A stretch of 64,000 nucleotides of DNA from Lepeophtheirus salmonis. Lineage: Eukaryota > Arthropoda > Copepoda > Siphonostomatoida > Caligidae. This document shows, piece after piece, positions 47,391 to 57,560 of this stretch. The translations under genes and the position numbers were made by a program. The DNA lies in the NCBI RefSeq assembly GCF_016086655.4, contig NC_052134.2, forward strand, positions 12,462,001-12,526,000, in the 5' to 3' direction. The notes beneath the pieces were generated by a model that did not search any database, was not told the origin of the DNA, and saw only the letters and a list, made by a program, of their open reading frames with translations. Position 1 is the first letter of the stretch. The number at the start of each line of letters is the position of its first letter.

Positions 47391-48279
47391 TAACACGAAC
47401 CGAAATAGTATCAGCCCAGAATACATTGCAAATTTTCTTGATCGCATTAGACTCGTTTTTCCCTTTGAGGTAGTACAAATCTATAGTATAATATGGCCAA
47501 TTGCAATACTGTAGAATAAGCATTTGCAGTATATATTCACATTTTTACAATGTCTTATCGTATGATCTGGTGCAATCAATAATGAACAAGATATACTTAG
47601 GTAAAAAAATGGGTTAGCAAAAAATACAAAATTACTTTTTCCCTACACTAATAATCAAAGAATGATAAATTAATAGATTTCATTTGAAGGAGTGATATCG
47701 GGAGTAATCTAAGTATCTTTAATAAAATAAAGGTTCTAAACAAAATCTAAAATAATAATACAACATCCAATCTTTTTTAAACGAAAAGGTTGAAATTACT
47801 ATAATAACTTTACTTTTTACTGCACTGTAGTTTAGTAAAAACAGTACTTTTTATATTTTTGAGAATGTTTGTATTGGAAGGAAAATGTTCGATGAAGTAC
47901 AGCAAATAATTAAAGTACCTATGTGACTACAAAATAACTCAATCCATTTCCGCAGTTTAAGAATAAAAATTATTCTCAATATATTAAAGCAATTCCAATG
48001 TCTTTTATGTTTTACATATTTAATCCCCCAATCTCAATAGTAATGTTATCCACAACATAATGTGACAAAATATATTAAATTTTGAGATATACTTGAATTG
48101 TTGAAGTCAAAATTTTTATAGGAGTATACATAAAGTTTGTAATTGATTGAATTAAGAAAAAGAGCACCATTATCAAATTCAAGGTGTGGCATTTAGACAG
48201 ATTCTCTTAAATATTTGAATAATGATGATGTCCTTATCAGTTAATTAGCTATCAAATTGTAATCATGAATATTTCAATG

Positions 48280-48287
48280 TATATAAG
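48280..48287 (+). promoter_or_regulatory. TATA box, saposin gene E
   Basis: TATATAAG, 43 bases before the ATG. The distal upstream block of this copy is deleted, but the core promoter is complete. Confidence 0.72.
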
Positions 48288-48322
48288 GCCTTAAATCTTT
48301 ATTTCAAGTTACATTCATCAAC

Positions 48323-48699
48323 ATGAGATTCCTCGTCCTCCTCGCCCTTGTTGCCGTTGCCAGTGCCGCCACTGTCTCTAAGGATCAAATGATCGAAAAG
48401 AGCATTAAGTGTGATCTTTGCAAGTATCTTATCACCAAGGTCAACGAAAGTGTTTTGACTCAAGACAACGCCGATCAAGTCATTGAGAAGGTCGAAGAAG
48501 TAAGTAGTTGAATTATTTAGCTCAATTAAATCATTCACAAAATTATCTCTAGATCTGTGCTCAAGCACAAGAAGTATCTTCCTTCCTTGGTGACACCTGC
48601 ACCAGTTTCGTGAATGATGTTCTCAAGCCCAAGATTGAGGATCTCCTTGCCGGCAAGCAAGAACCTGAAAAGGTCTGCAAGGAACTTGAAATGTGCTAA
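48323..48699 (+). CDS. Secreted saposin-like protein, copy E
   Basis: Exon 1 48323-48499, 53-base intron 48500-48552 (phase 0), exon 2 48553-48699; 107 residues. Six cysteines and the Asn41-Glu-Ser site are kept. Differences from copy A: Glu73 to Asp just before the fourth cysteine, and Ala93 to Gly. It lacks about 340 bases of the upstream module that the other intact copies have, so expression may differ. Its 3' flank (48840-48870) carries base changes typical of the inverted copy B rather than of copy A. Confidence 0.87.
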
Positions 48700-48882
48700 T
48701 TAACTTCTAAACCCCTACACACGAACTTTTCATTGCTCAACATCTAATGAAAATAAAAAAGAAAATAATTCTTTAAATCTTCAAACTAATCAATAAAATT
48801 TATAAACAATTTTTCAAAATACTTCTTACTAGAGTCTCATTTAATCACTGAAAAACAGGGCCATAAACTTTTATTTACCTTC

Positions 48883-50957
48883 ATGTCATAATGTGGGGAT
48901 TAATCATAGTTATACCCTACAAAATTGATATGAAAAGAAAAGGTTTTAAAGGCCAAGCCTGAAGAGTGTACAGGTTGAAAGTTTCAATGGTTATTTTCGT
49001 GTTCTATCGCTTATTTAACATTATCAAATGTGGTTTTCAGCGTGCAAGCACTCTAAGACCTTAATTTGGTTGCATTGTGTTAGTAATTACGGTTACGTTT
49101 ATGTATATTATACCTATTCAAATATATACTTTTTAGAATTTTGATAGGTTTTTCAATTTTTTCCTATGCTTACAGATGTGAAAAGCCCGAAAATTATTTT
49201 TTTAGGGATCTAAGTATGAGCTATACCCTGTCTCATCTGCTTTAATTATTTTTCCAAAATGCCATTTTTGATTATTGTGGGTAGTTTTGGGGCAAAAATT
49301 ATGAATGAAACAAACGATTGAATGGCAAAAGTAAATGTTTAATTCAAATATGATATTTTTCAAATAATACGTAACTATCAAGGAAGTATCCAGATTGCCC
49401 TGTACAACGTACGTAAAGAGCGGAAGACAGCACTTAATTTTGTAAATTTCCATTTATCAACATCATTTTTCACTTACCTCAATTTCTCATTAAAGAATGA
49501 TTTTTTTAATACCATATGAAAATCAGAATAATATACCTTTTATTTATTTTCATAGACTTGCATTACAAAAAATTAAGACAAGAATTCATGTGAACAATTT
49601 ATTAATAAACTTGTTCAACAATTCCTTTGTTATCATAAATGAATTGAAATTAATGAAATGAGTTGAAAAAAGTGATTTACACCACGAAAGACTATCCCCA
49701 AAACAATTATGGGATGTGAAATAATATGTAATACTGTTGATCATTTAGTACTATCTGACAATACATTAAAAATCCTTGTTTGTGCCACTTGCAAAATACA
49801 CGTCGGCTGACATGGATAATTTATTTGTCTCTACATCAACGACAGGTCGAAACAGGATACCCTCCAGACATAAAATTCATTAAACATATATGCCATCAGT
49901 TGTTGGAGATCCTCCTCCCTATACTCCACTACACTGGGATAGGAAAATGTTGAGAGATTTTCATGGATCCCACCTGTATATCCCGAAGGAAAACTGTTGG
50001 GAGTTCTAGTGATTTGTAGCTCAATAAGAGAATGCATCAATAGATAGATATATATATTGATGACATGGACATTCATGGATAGGGTTATAGGTGTTTTTGA
50101 CAACACCTCCTATAATAGTGGAATTCACAAAGGAGCCGCTTAGCTTATATAAAGAAATTAGACAAAAAGTTATTTTATCTAGCATGTACTGAGGGTAGTT
50201 GTCGGTCCAGTTTGGTAAAAGTTTTTAGGAAAGTTGAGTATCCAAAAAATCTCTGTTTTAAACATTTCAAGGACTAATTGGGTAATTTGAATATAAAACA
50301 GCCATAAAGCCTCACAAGTAAAAGATTATGCTTGAAAGGAACAAGAGCAAATTGGAAAACATGTATAAAATTATGAAATCAGACTAATTTCCAATAGTTT
50401 ATTAGCAAAAAATGGTAAAACTCATTATAATATAAATCCTCCGCGATGTACTCACTGGAAGAAACCAGAAGCACAATGGATGACCAGAAATATTTATTCC
50501 CAAAGATGTTTTTATTTATTGAGAAAATGAAAAATGATAAAGGTAGAATGAAAAATCTGGATAGGATCAACACATTCCTAACTATTCTCCGGTAAATGAC
50601 TTGAAATTTTACCAGGACATGTTATTGCTCAGAAAAATTTATAATTATTTAGCAGAGGTTGTAATGAAGAAGCTTCATAATACAACATTGATAAATTGGA
50701 GTATACAATTTTAATAGTGCCGTCCGCGCACCTAGTTGTATCTCTTTACCTTCATTGTACTGGGTAATCTTGATACTTGGATAGTAAAATACATATAAAG
50801 TAGTTCAATGTCTTTTTTGACATTCAATCGTGTATTTAAATACACTTTTTGTCCAAAAGCTACCCAAAATCATCATAAATTGCGTTTTTGAAAAACATTA
50901 AGGCCGATAAGGCAGGGTATGGGACATACTTAGACACATAAAAAATGATTTTCGAGA
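48883..50957. other. Noncoding DNA after the array
   Basis: No firm gene. A minus-strand frame at 49831-50106 has an amino-acid composition more like real protein than its neighbours ('FPSGYTGGIHENLSTFSYPS', 'EDLQQLMAYMFNEFY'), but I recognise no domain, signal peptide or splice pattern. It may be an exon or an old relic. Confidence 0.4.
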
Positions 50958-51074
50958 TATTCAAAAACTATACTTTTTTTGAATTTTGATATTTTTCCGC
51001 ATTTTTTCCATCTAAAAACATGGGGAAAAATGCCAAAACATATCGAAATTCAAAAAAAGTATAGTTCTTGAATA
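50958..51074. repeat. Long hairpin, arms about 35-50 bases
   Basis: 'tattcaaaaactatactttt' at the left pairs with the right end '...aaaagtatagttcttgaata' in inverted orientation. The first 35 bases pair with two mismatches, and weaker pairing continues toward a loop near 51010. Could be a foldback-type mini-element. Confidence 0.75.
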
Positions 51075-52130
51075 GAGTCAAGGAAAAATGACTCTAGGCA
51101 AACAGTGGACACTTAAGGCAAGGAAGGTAGGAGTTAGTAGATCTCAACTCTGATTCAATTAGAAACTGCTACATGGTTCTCCAGACACAAATCAGTTTGA
51201 TCAGGCCATCTCCCCCTAGTGAAAAGAGAAGAATAAGGGTGACTACGTCACAACAATAACACGATATTAGGAACATGATCTTCCATGTCTTTTGATTGAA
51301 TTGTTTATTTTTCCATATTTATTTAATAGACTATATAACGGATTTGCAGAGGTGTACGTAGGGGGTGGATTGGAGGGGCTGTAGCTCCCACCCACCCCCA
51401 ACAAAACGAATTTTCGCTTTTTACTAGAAAATTTAATTTCCCCCCCCCCAAAAAAAAATTTAAAATTTCAAAAAATTTAACATATGAAATTTAATTTAAC
51501 TTCTTGGTGATTTTGGATTTTTTTTTCCGAAAAATTTAATATTTGAATTTTTTTTCCAAAAAAATTAATTTTGTAGGAGTTGGTTTTACTGTTTGAATTT
51601 TTTTTTTCTTTTTATTAGAAATTTAATTTTTCAAACTGTTTCTACAAAATTCCAAAAACGAAGCCCCAACTCCCCCCTCCTCCCCATAGAAAAAAAAATA
51701 TATATATTATTCTGCAGGTGCCCCTAATTTAAAACAGGATACTAGTATAATGGTTATGATGGACATTAATTAAATAAGCATGTTAAAGTGAGACAATAAT
51801 TCACAATTTTTAGAACTAGATATACCCTTTCCAAAAAAATATAACTAAGAAAGATTTCAATCCCTTTAAAGTAATTTAAATTTGAGGGGATTGATAAAAA
51901 TAAATCCATATAATTTACAGAATAATTACATAAGGGAAAAATTAGGCTTAATTTAAAAAGTATACACCTCCAGGGATTTTTGTTCTGTTTTGTAATGATC
52001 CCATTTTTTATGGGGGGTGTACTTGCAAACAGTCTACAAAATCATCATATTTTTTTTTTTTCGATTTTAATGCAAATTTCATGATGCATCGTTAAAGGAA
52101 GATCGAGGCAATCAATGAAGAAACATCTAG
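51075..52130. other. Noncoding; C-rich and T-rich low-complexity repeat
   Basis: Bases 51345-51720 start with 'gtgtacgtagggggtgg' and continue through C runs and 'aaaatttaat' runs. Looks like a decayed dispersed repeat. No gene. Confidence 0.5.
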
Positions 52131-52480
52131 CTTGATCTCCATCGAAAGAGATGTTCTAATTCGGATTCTGAATTCCACGAGGGACGGCAGGAGGATAATT
52201 TATCAGAGGAAAACTACCGGACCTCATAAGAAAGTAGATTGCACTCCTTTTGTTGGGAATGAGTTACCAGGATCGAAACAATAAAGCGATTCATTCACGA
52301 TGAGAACATTTCAAAATGGGATTACTTAAATAATACATAATGGAACAAAAATCCTTATAGATATATATTTTTTAAAAAGACCTTTTTTTTTTAAATTATA
52401 TATTCCTAAAGGAGAGTGTCGTTTTTCATCATTTTTCAGCTTATAAATAGAAATATATCGAGTTCAAAACCAGATACAGA
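52131..52480 (+). repeat. Dispersed repeat copy 1 with a conserved reading-frame end
   Basis: Similar to 63475-63990. Within it, 52131-52229 is open and ends 'FHEGRQEDNLSEENYRTS' followed by TAA; the second copy (63531-63587) reads 'FHEELQNENLSDENFQST' and stops at the same place. The two also share 'catcatttttcagc' and 'tcgagttcaaaac' downstream. Probably the 3' end of an unrecognised transposable-element gene. Confidence 0.5.
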
Positions 52481-53019
52481 ATCAATAATAACACTTTTTA
52501 ATTATAAAACCATTTATACAAAAGTTTTATTATTCCTACTTTTAATTTGGGGATTAGTTTAAGGGTTAAAAATGACTCTGAACGATAATAGTACCGAATG
52601 ACTATGTTCCCAGATATTTCAGAATTCAGATGACTGAGAGAGAAACTGAGATCAGTTTTGGATTCTACAGTCAAAGATAAATTCCTTTTTTTGCTTGAAT
52701 TTATTTGTACAAAATGACTGTTGTTTCCCTGTGTTATTGTCGATTTTTTTTCCCCAAATATTGAATATTGGATTTTTTTTTCTAAATAACTGTGGATTGT
52801 TTAATTTTTTCCCCCAAAATTTAATATTTGAGATTTCATTTCTTAAATTAAATTTCTAAAAAGTTCCAAAAACCAAGCCCCTTCCCCCAAAAATAAATAA
52901 TAATAATAATATATACAATCATTCAGAGACTACTGCCTTGTTTGAAGTAATGGAGGTAGTCGAAATAATTTAACTTGACCTTCTCTGACTGATAAAACAC
53001 CAAATGTGTATGGATCATA
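52481..53019. other. Noncoding AT-rich DNA with T/C low-complexity runs
   Basis: No gene seen. Bases 52740-52900 resemble the low-complexity block at 51420-51660. Confidence 0.5.
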
Positions 53020-53380
53020 GAGTCCTTCAAAAGGATTTTAAAGATTAAAAATATAAAAGAGTTGATTCACTCGTTAGCGAAACTGCAGAACAGGAGATCA
53101 TCCCAATTTCTAATTATGTTTATTTCTTCTGATTTTAGATTGACAAGTTCAGCTTTAGGTTTTTTGGGTAATTTGAGTGATTTGACTTTTCTCTTTCAGC
53201 ATCATGAATTAAGACAAAGGGCAATAATGACTAATTAAATGTTCTTCTTCATCTTTTTTTTTTTAAATAAAGATTTGTGTTAAATTTCAATCCTGCTCTT
53301 ATTATAGATTTATAATAAAGTTCCGAATTGTTAATTGATGTATCTCTGTAAATAAACTGCATAAAGACTTATTGTAATAA
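53020..53380 (-). repeat. Inverted, gene-less copy of the saposin upstream module
   Basis: The reverse complement matches the flank before saposin gene F. 'atttacagagata' then 'caattcggaactttattataa' pieces correspond to 60923-60970, and 'gttctgcagtt' then 'cgctaacgag' corresponds to 61181-61200. No saposin exon is found on the minus strand below it. It is either a remnant of a lost gene or a sign that the module is itself a mobile repeat. Confidence 0.5.
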
Positions 53381-54339
53381 TTTTAATACAATGTATCAAG
53401 TTATTGGGGGAACATATTGAGAATCATTCTTAAAGTCAAAATGAAGGTAATTGATTATGTAATTTAAGAATCATAATGGTGCTTATTATATTTGGTGTAT
53501 AGTATATCCCTGTCCAAAATCGAAAGCATTGGATAGAGCTATTTTTAAGATTGTTGAACAAAAACTACTAAGCTTATTATTGGTTCAGTATGTAATAACT
53601 TTCGAGAGTAAGGGCAGTTGTGAGTTTTTGCTAGTCTTTTTTGATTGTGTCAACTCGAGTGGCAAGTTTATTGAGATCTGATATTTTTCAAAGTCAAAAA
53701 CAATATGCAACTTATAGTTCATGGCATTTCATCAAATTTTAGCAAAAAAAAATTATATATTATTTTTTTTCCTTTTTGCCCATTATGCCATATTTTGATT
53801 AAATTTATTAAGAACAATGACAATGTTGTTTTATGTTCATTGACGTCTGTAAACAATTCCTACGCAATGTAACCTTGTTTATGATATACCTAACTTTGTA
53901 TAAATCACAATTCCAATATTGTACCTTAGCAAGATGGCCACAAGTCACACACGTACATAGACTTATAAAATACTTACAGAGAAGCATTATAAATCAGACT
54001 ATTAGGAATGGCTCTAAAAATAGTGTAACCACTCATATCCAATATATCTTATAATTTTCAAAAAATACATAAAATAATATGAGGGCTATGTTTCAACTGG
54101 CAGCAGATCCATGAGGACTACAAGGAGCTGATAATACCCCCCTCCCCCCACACTAAACTAAAATTTAATTGTCAAATTTTAAATATATAGCGTAAAAGAC
54201 ACCGGTTATTCAATGTATGGTGTGCGGTTGTTATTTAGCAACGAAATTTGAGCGCCTGTGACAGCTGCACAGGTATGACGTTTTTGTTTTCTTTTGGCGG
54301 CCAGCCAGAAAATTTTGCCGTCACTTTAAAAAAATGGCA
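53381..54339. other. Noncoding DNA; nothing recognised
   Basis: No gene or repeat family recognised. A frame at 53833-54054 has no domain. Confidence 0.5.
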
Positions 54340-55000
54340 TCGATCAACAACGTATTTATTCCACAAACGTGGAAAAGGCAGTAGTGACCTTGTTGTGATA
54401 CTTGTTGGACAATAAATTGTCGCGATTGCAAATTTATTAAACCTGCACAGATCCTTTACATGGAGTCAGGAAGGAACTGAAAGAGTCTGTAGATGATTAT
54501 GAATCAACAGTAAAGCGTGCTGATCACAAGATGAGGTCAGATTGCCTGAGGGATCAGAACTTCATTCCAAATTTGAAAAAAAAATCATTGATGGTGAGCT
54601 TTCAAATCGATGAGGGGCATTGCCAGGGATATCAACTGTTCTCAAAGGCTGATCAGGAAGTGTGTGGCACTTGATTGTCTAGCAATAAATCTCTGCACCA
54701 TCCCATACTGTAAAGAAAACGTTTTTCGAATTTATCGGACCCAGTGTTTGACCTTCAAGCTCACCGGACCTCAACGCCATGGACTTGTGTGTGCAGTGTA
54801 CAGTATTGTGGCACAACAACAAGTCCTCATGCAACACAAAATCGGAGATGGTGGCCAAGATACGAGAGTAATTTCGTAATCTACCGAGGGTACTGATATT
54901 AAGATATTCTTCAATTTCCGAGATTGAGTCGATCCCATTATTGATGTCAAAGGCGGTTGTATTGATATTGAATTAAAAGAAATGATCCACTGTCATTTTG
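54340..55000 (+). mobile_element. Decayed, internally deleted mariner-type transposase
   Basis: The plus-strand frame from 54610 reads 'MRGIARDINCSQRLIRKCVA' (second DNA-binding domain of a mariner subfamily). It then runs into scrambled sequence, and near 54760 'SPDLNAMDLCVQCT' in a shifted frame marks the third catalytic region. The first two catalytic blocks are absent. Confidence 0.7.
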
Positions 55001-55639
55001 CTTTGGTTTTTATTAAATTTTAATGATTGGCTTAGAAGAAAATTCATGTAAAAAAAAAAAAAATAGTACTGGGTGTTGAATAAAAGAAGTCCCCTCTACA
55101 TACATATCATATATCTGGTGGAAATTGAAAATTTACACACTTTACAGTTATTACTATTGCACCACTATTTATATAGTTGTAAAAAAAAATATTTTTCTCA
55201 TGAAGGTTTTTTTTTTTTCTTTGGAGTTGCCAATCTAGACAATAATTTTTGTTATTTTTTAAAGAGGTGTTATCATCCTTTTAAAATGTTTGACAAGAGA
55301 ATATCTAAGTATAAAATATTTGTTTTATCATATACGATAAATAGTATTACTGAGGATTTGTTGGTAAATTATAGGTATAAGTTGGAGTACAATTGAGGAT
55401 TGGTATTGGAGTAATTCCAATTCATGTCCTTGCTAGATTCAAAGTGGGATCAGTATGTTCATTTCCTTTCAGTCATCGCTCATCTAATGGATCGTATTGA
55501 CAGCTTATCTGCTCTTCTCCAAAACATTCTTCAAAAAGTCAGTGCTTAGAATTTACAGCTCTACCTAGTTCAATAATAGTAAAAATTTGAAACATTTTGG
55601 ATAAGATTAAAGGTTAGGGTAAATACCGGAGTAGAGTGA
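55001..55639. other. Noncoding DNA between two mariner relics
   Basis: No gene seen. A frame at 55073-55396 is rich in Tyr, Phe and Lys and is typical of AT-rich noncoding DNA. Confidence 0.5.
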
Positions 55640-56190
55640 CTTTCAAAAAATGGACGAAAAATACATTCGTGTCTTGATTAAACATTACTTTATGAAATGA
55701 TGTCAAACGCCTCAGGAGACTAAAAAGAAGCTTGATAAACATTATGGGGACTCGGCACCTTCGATTAAAGCAGTTTATAAGTAGTTTCAAAATTTTCGGA
55801 GTGGCCATATGGGCACAAGTGATGCAGGACGATCTGAACGCCCTGTTGAGGTTACGAAATCATAGAGTAAAATGCATGATGTGGTGATGGATGACAGAAG
55901 AGTGAAGTTGCATGAGACTGCGTGTGCTGTGGGTATCTCAAGATATATTTCCATTAATTTACCAACCACAGCTGCTGAGGTATGAGCTGGTACATTGTCG
56001 TGATGGAAAATGACTTTTTTGTGGGGAAATCTTAAGTGTTTTTCTTGCAGTTCTGTTTTCAAACGATCCAATAACGATGAATAATATGCACCCTTTTCCA
56101 GATAATCGAAAAGGAATTTTCCTCCAAAATCCAAAAAACAATACAAAAAAGAATTAAAATCTACACCAATCAATCTTCTGATCATATCAA
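55640..56190. mobile_element. Mos1-like mariner relic with its second half inverted
   Basis: On the plus strand from 55651: 'MDEKYIRVLIKHYFMK', stop, then 'KKLDKHYGDSAPSIKAVYK', stop, and 'GRSERPVEVTKS', the N-terminal half of a mauritiana-type mariner, reaching 'VKLHETACAVGISRY' near 55950. From 55960 to 56150 the coding strand flips: the minus strand reads 'FLFDYLEKGAYYSSLLDRLK' and 'KVIFHHDNVPAHTSAAVVG', the second catalytic block region. The two halves now meet tail to tail, so an internal inversion has occurred. Not functional. Confidence 0.75.
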
Positions 56191-56647
56191 AATCTTCAAA
56201 TCAAAAGACATATGTCCTCTGTCCATGGAATTATTCAATTAACTACTATTACAATTCTGTCTGAATTAATTGAAAGGCTGTTAAGTATCTAAGAATTGTT
56301 TCTTCATTTAAAATACTAATTTATTGTAACAAAACATAATACATATTTAATACTATTTGAGGTGAATAAGAAGCACAAATTGATGGTTATTCTGCATAAG
56401 GACTTAGGCAAAGAGCGGAGAAACGTATTAGAAATAAAAGAAACCAAACAAACTGTTCATGTTACAATCATGTAATAAATTTACTTCTTTTTTCGTACTT
56501 CGACACAATAACGCCCAAAAGGAGTGCGTTGAAAATGTGCGAAGCTATTTCCGAATGGTTATATATCAAACCATGCGCGGGTCCAACTTTTACACTATTG
56601 CGGATGCACGAAATAAATAATAACAAAAGCCGGTAGAATCTCATATG
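56191..56647. other. Noncoding DNA upstream of the 56704 gene
   Basis: No gene seen; probably contains distal promoter sequence of the next gene. Confidence 0.5.
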
Positions 56648-56655
56648 TATATAAA
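56648..56655 (+). promoter_or_regulatory. TATA box of the 56704 gene
   Basis: TATATAAA, 56 bases before the ATG. An initiator-like 'atcattt' follows about 31 bases downstream. Confidence 0.7.
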
Positions 56656-56703
56656 CCATGAATTTCCATAATAAAAGTATCATTTCAATCGAAAGAAGGG
56701 AAA

Positions 56704-57387
56704 ATGAAGACTTTTTTCACTGTAAGTTAATCAAACATTCTCTCCTTTAATCACACGTTCATATTATGTATCTTTTTTCCTATGTAGATTGTTGCCCTCA
56801 TTGTAGCTTCTGCTTATGCAGCTCCAGAGGCTGAGGCAGACGCCGATCCTCATCATGCTTATGGAGGTCATGTGAGATCCTATGGATATGGAGGCTACCA
56901 TGGACGACCAGCATACGGATATGGATACGGTCGTCCTCACTACCTAGGAAAACGTGAGGCTGAACCCACTGCTGATCCTGAAGCGGATCCTCACCATGGT
57001 TATGGAGGTCGTGTGAGATCCTATGGATATGGAGGTTACCATGGACGACCATCGTACGGATATGGATACAGTCGTCCTCACTACCTCGGAAAGCGTGAGG
57101 CTGAACCCACTGCTGATCCTGAAGCTGATCCTCACCATGTATATGGAGGTCATGTCAGATCCCCTGGATATGGATATCATGGATACCCTTCCTACGGATA
57201 CGGCTCATACGGATCCTATGGCTCCAGACCTCATCACTATCTCGGAAAGCGTGAGGCTGAACCCACTGCTGATGCTGATCCTGGATATGGTTATGCCAGT
57301 TCTTACGGGTATGGAGGACATTATGGTCGACCTTCCTACGGATATGGACGACCCTCTTACGGATATGGACGTCCCTATTACTACTAA
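56704..57387 (+). CDS. Secreted Tyr/Gly/His-rich repeat precursor with GKREAEP sites
   Basis: Exon 1 56704-56721 (MKTFFT), GT-AG intron 56722-56787 (66 bases, phase 0), exon 2 56788-57387; 205 residues. Residues 1-17 are a signal peptide ('IVALIVASAYA'). The rest is a modular repeat of 47 residues (third module longer). Each module has an acidic linker 'AEPTADPEADPHH', a 'YGG.VRSYGYGGYHGRP' segment, a 'YGYGYGRPHYL' segment and a Gly-Lys-Arg site at 60-62, 107-109 and 159-161. Each site is followed by Glu-Ala-Glu-Pro. If a Kex2/furin-type protease cuts after Lys-Arg, the Gly left at the new end could be converted to a C-terminal amide (...HYL-amide). The tail repeats 'RPSYGYG' and ends 'YYY'. 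Alternatives: cuticle or eggshell-type structural protein, or Gly/Tyr-rich antimicrobial peptides as in nematode YGG peptides. AATAAA lies at 57555. Family not firmly recognised. Confidence 0.82.
56854..57282 (+). repeat. 141-base coding tandem repeat, three modules
   Basis: Units at about 56854-56994, 56995-57135 and 57136-57282 inside exon 2 of the 56704 gene. Units 1 and 2 are nearly identical; unit 3 is expanded in its Tyr/Gly/Ser part. Confidence 0.85.
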
Positions 57388-57554
57388 ATGTGTACAATTC
57401 TTATATATATGAATCACATGATAGGGAATTAGTCTCGTCATTTTTATCTTCTAATATTTAGGACCTTACTACAAATCATGTACTTATTATTGGAGTGCCA
57501 ATTTAAAAATAATTATTCAACTTTTATATTCTTCCTTCAAATATATATGAATCG

Positions 57555-57560
57555 AATAAA
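57555..57560 (+). terminator. Poly(A) signal of the 56704 gene
   Basis: AATAAA, 168 bases after the stop codon. Confidence 0.5.

Larger units (their letters stand above)
45104..48882 (+). repeat. Tandem array unit 3, truncated (about 3.8 kb)
   Basis: Contains only the basic-peptide gene, the mariner relic and the plus-strand saposin gene. Similarity stops near 48882, about 180 bases after the saposin stop codon, and unrelated DNA follows. It also lacks about 340 bases of the saposin upstream module (the equivalent of 30715-31068). Confidence 0.85.

Noticed and set aside
27000..49000. CRISPR-like interpretation of the regular repeats
   Set aside because: Repeats are kilobase-scale gene duplications in an intron-containing eukaryotic genome, with no short repeat-spacer pattern.
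56798..57441. Five other long frames over the 56704 gene
   Set aside because: They arise because the repeat has few stop-forming codons in any frame. The accepted frame alone has signal peptide, splice sites and regular cleavage sites.
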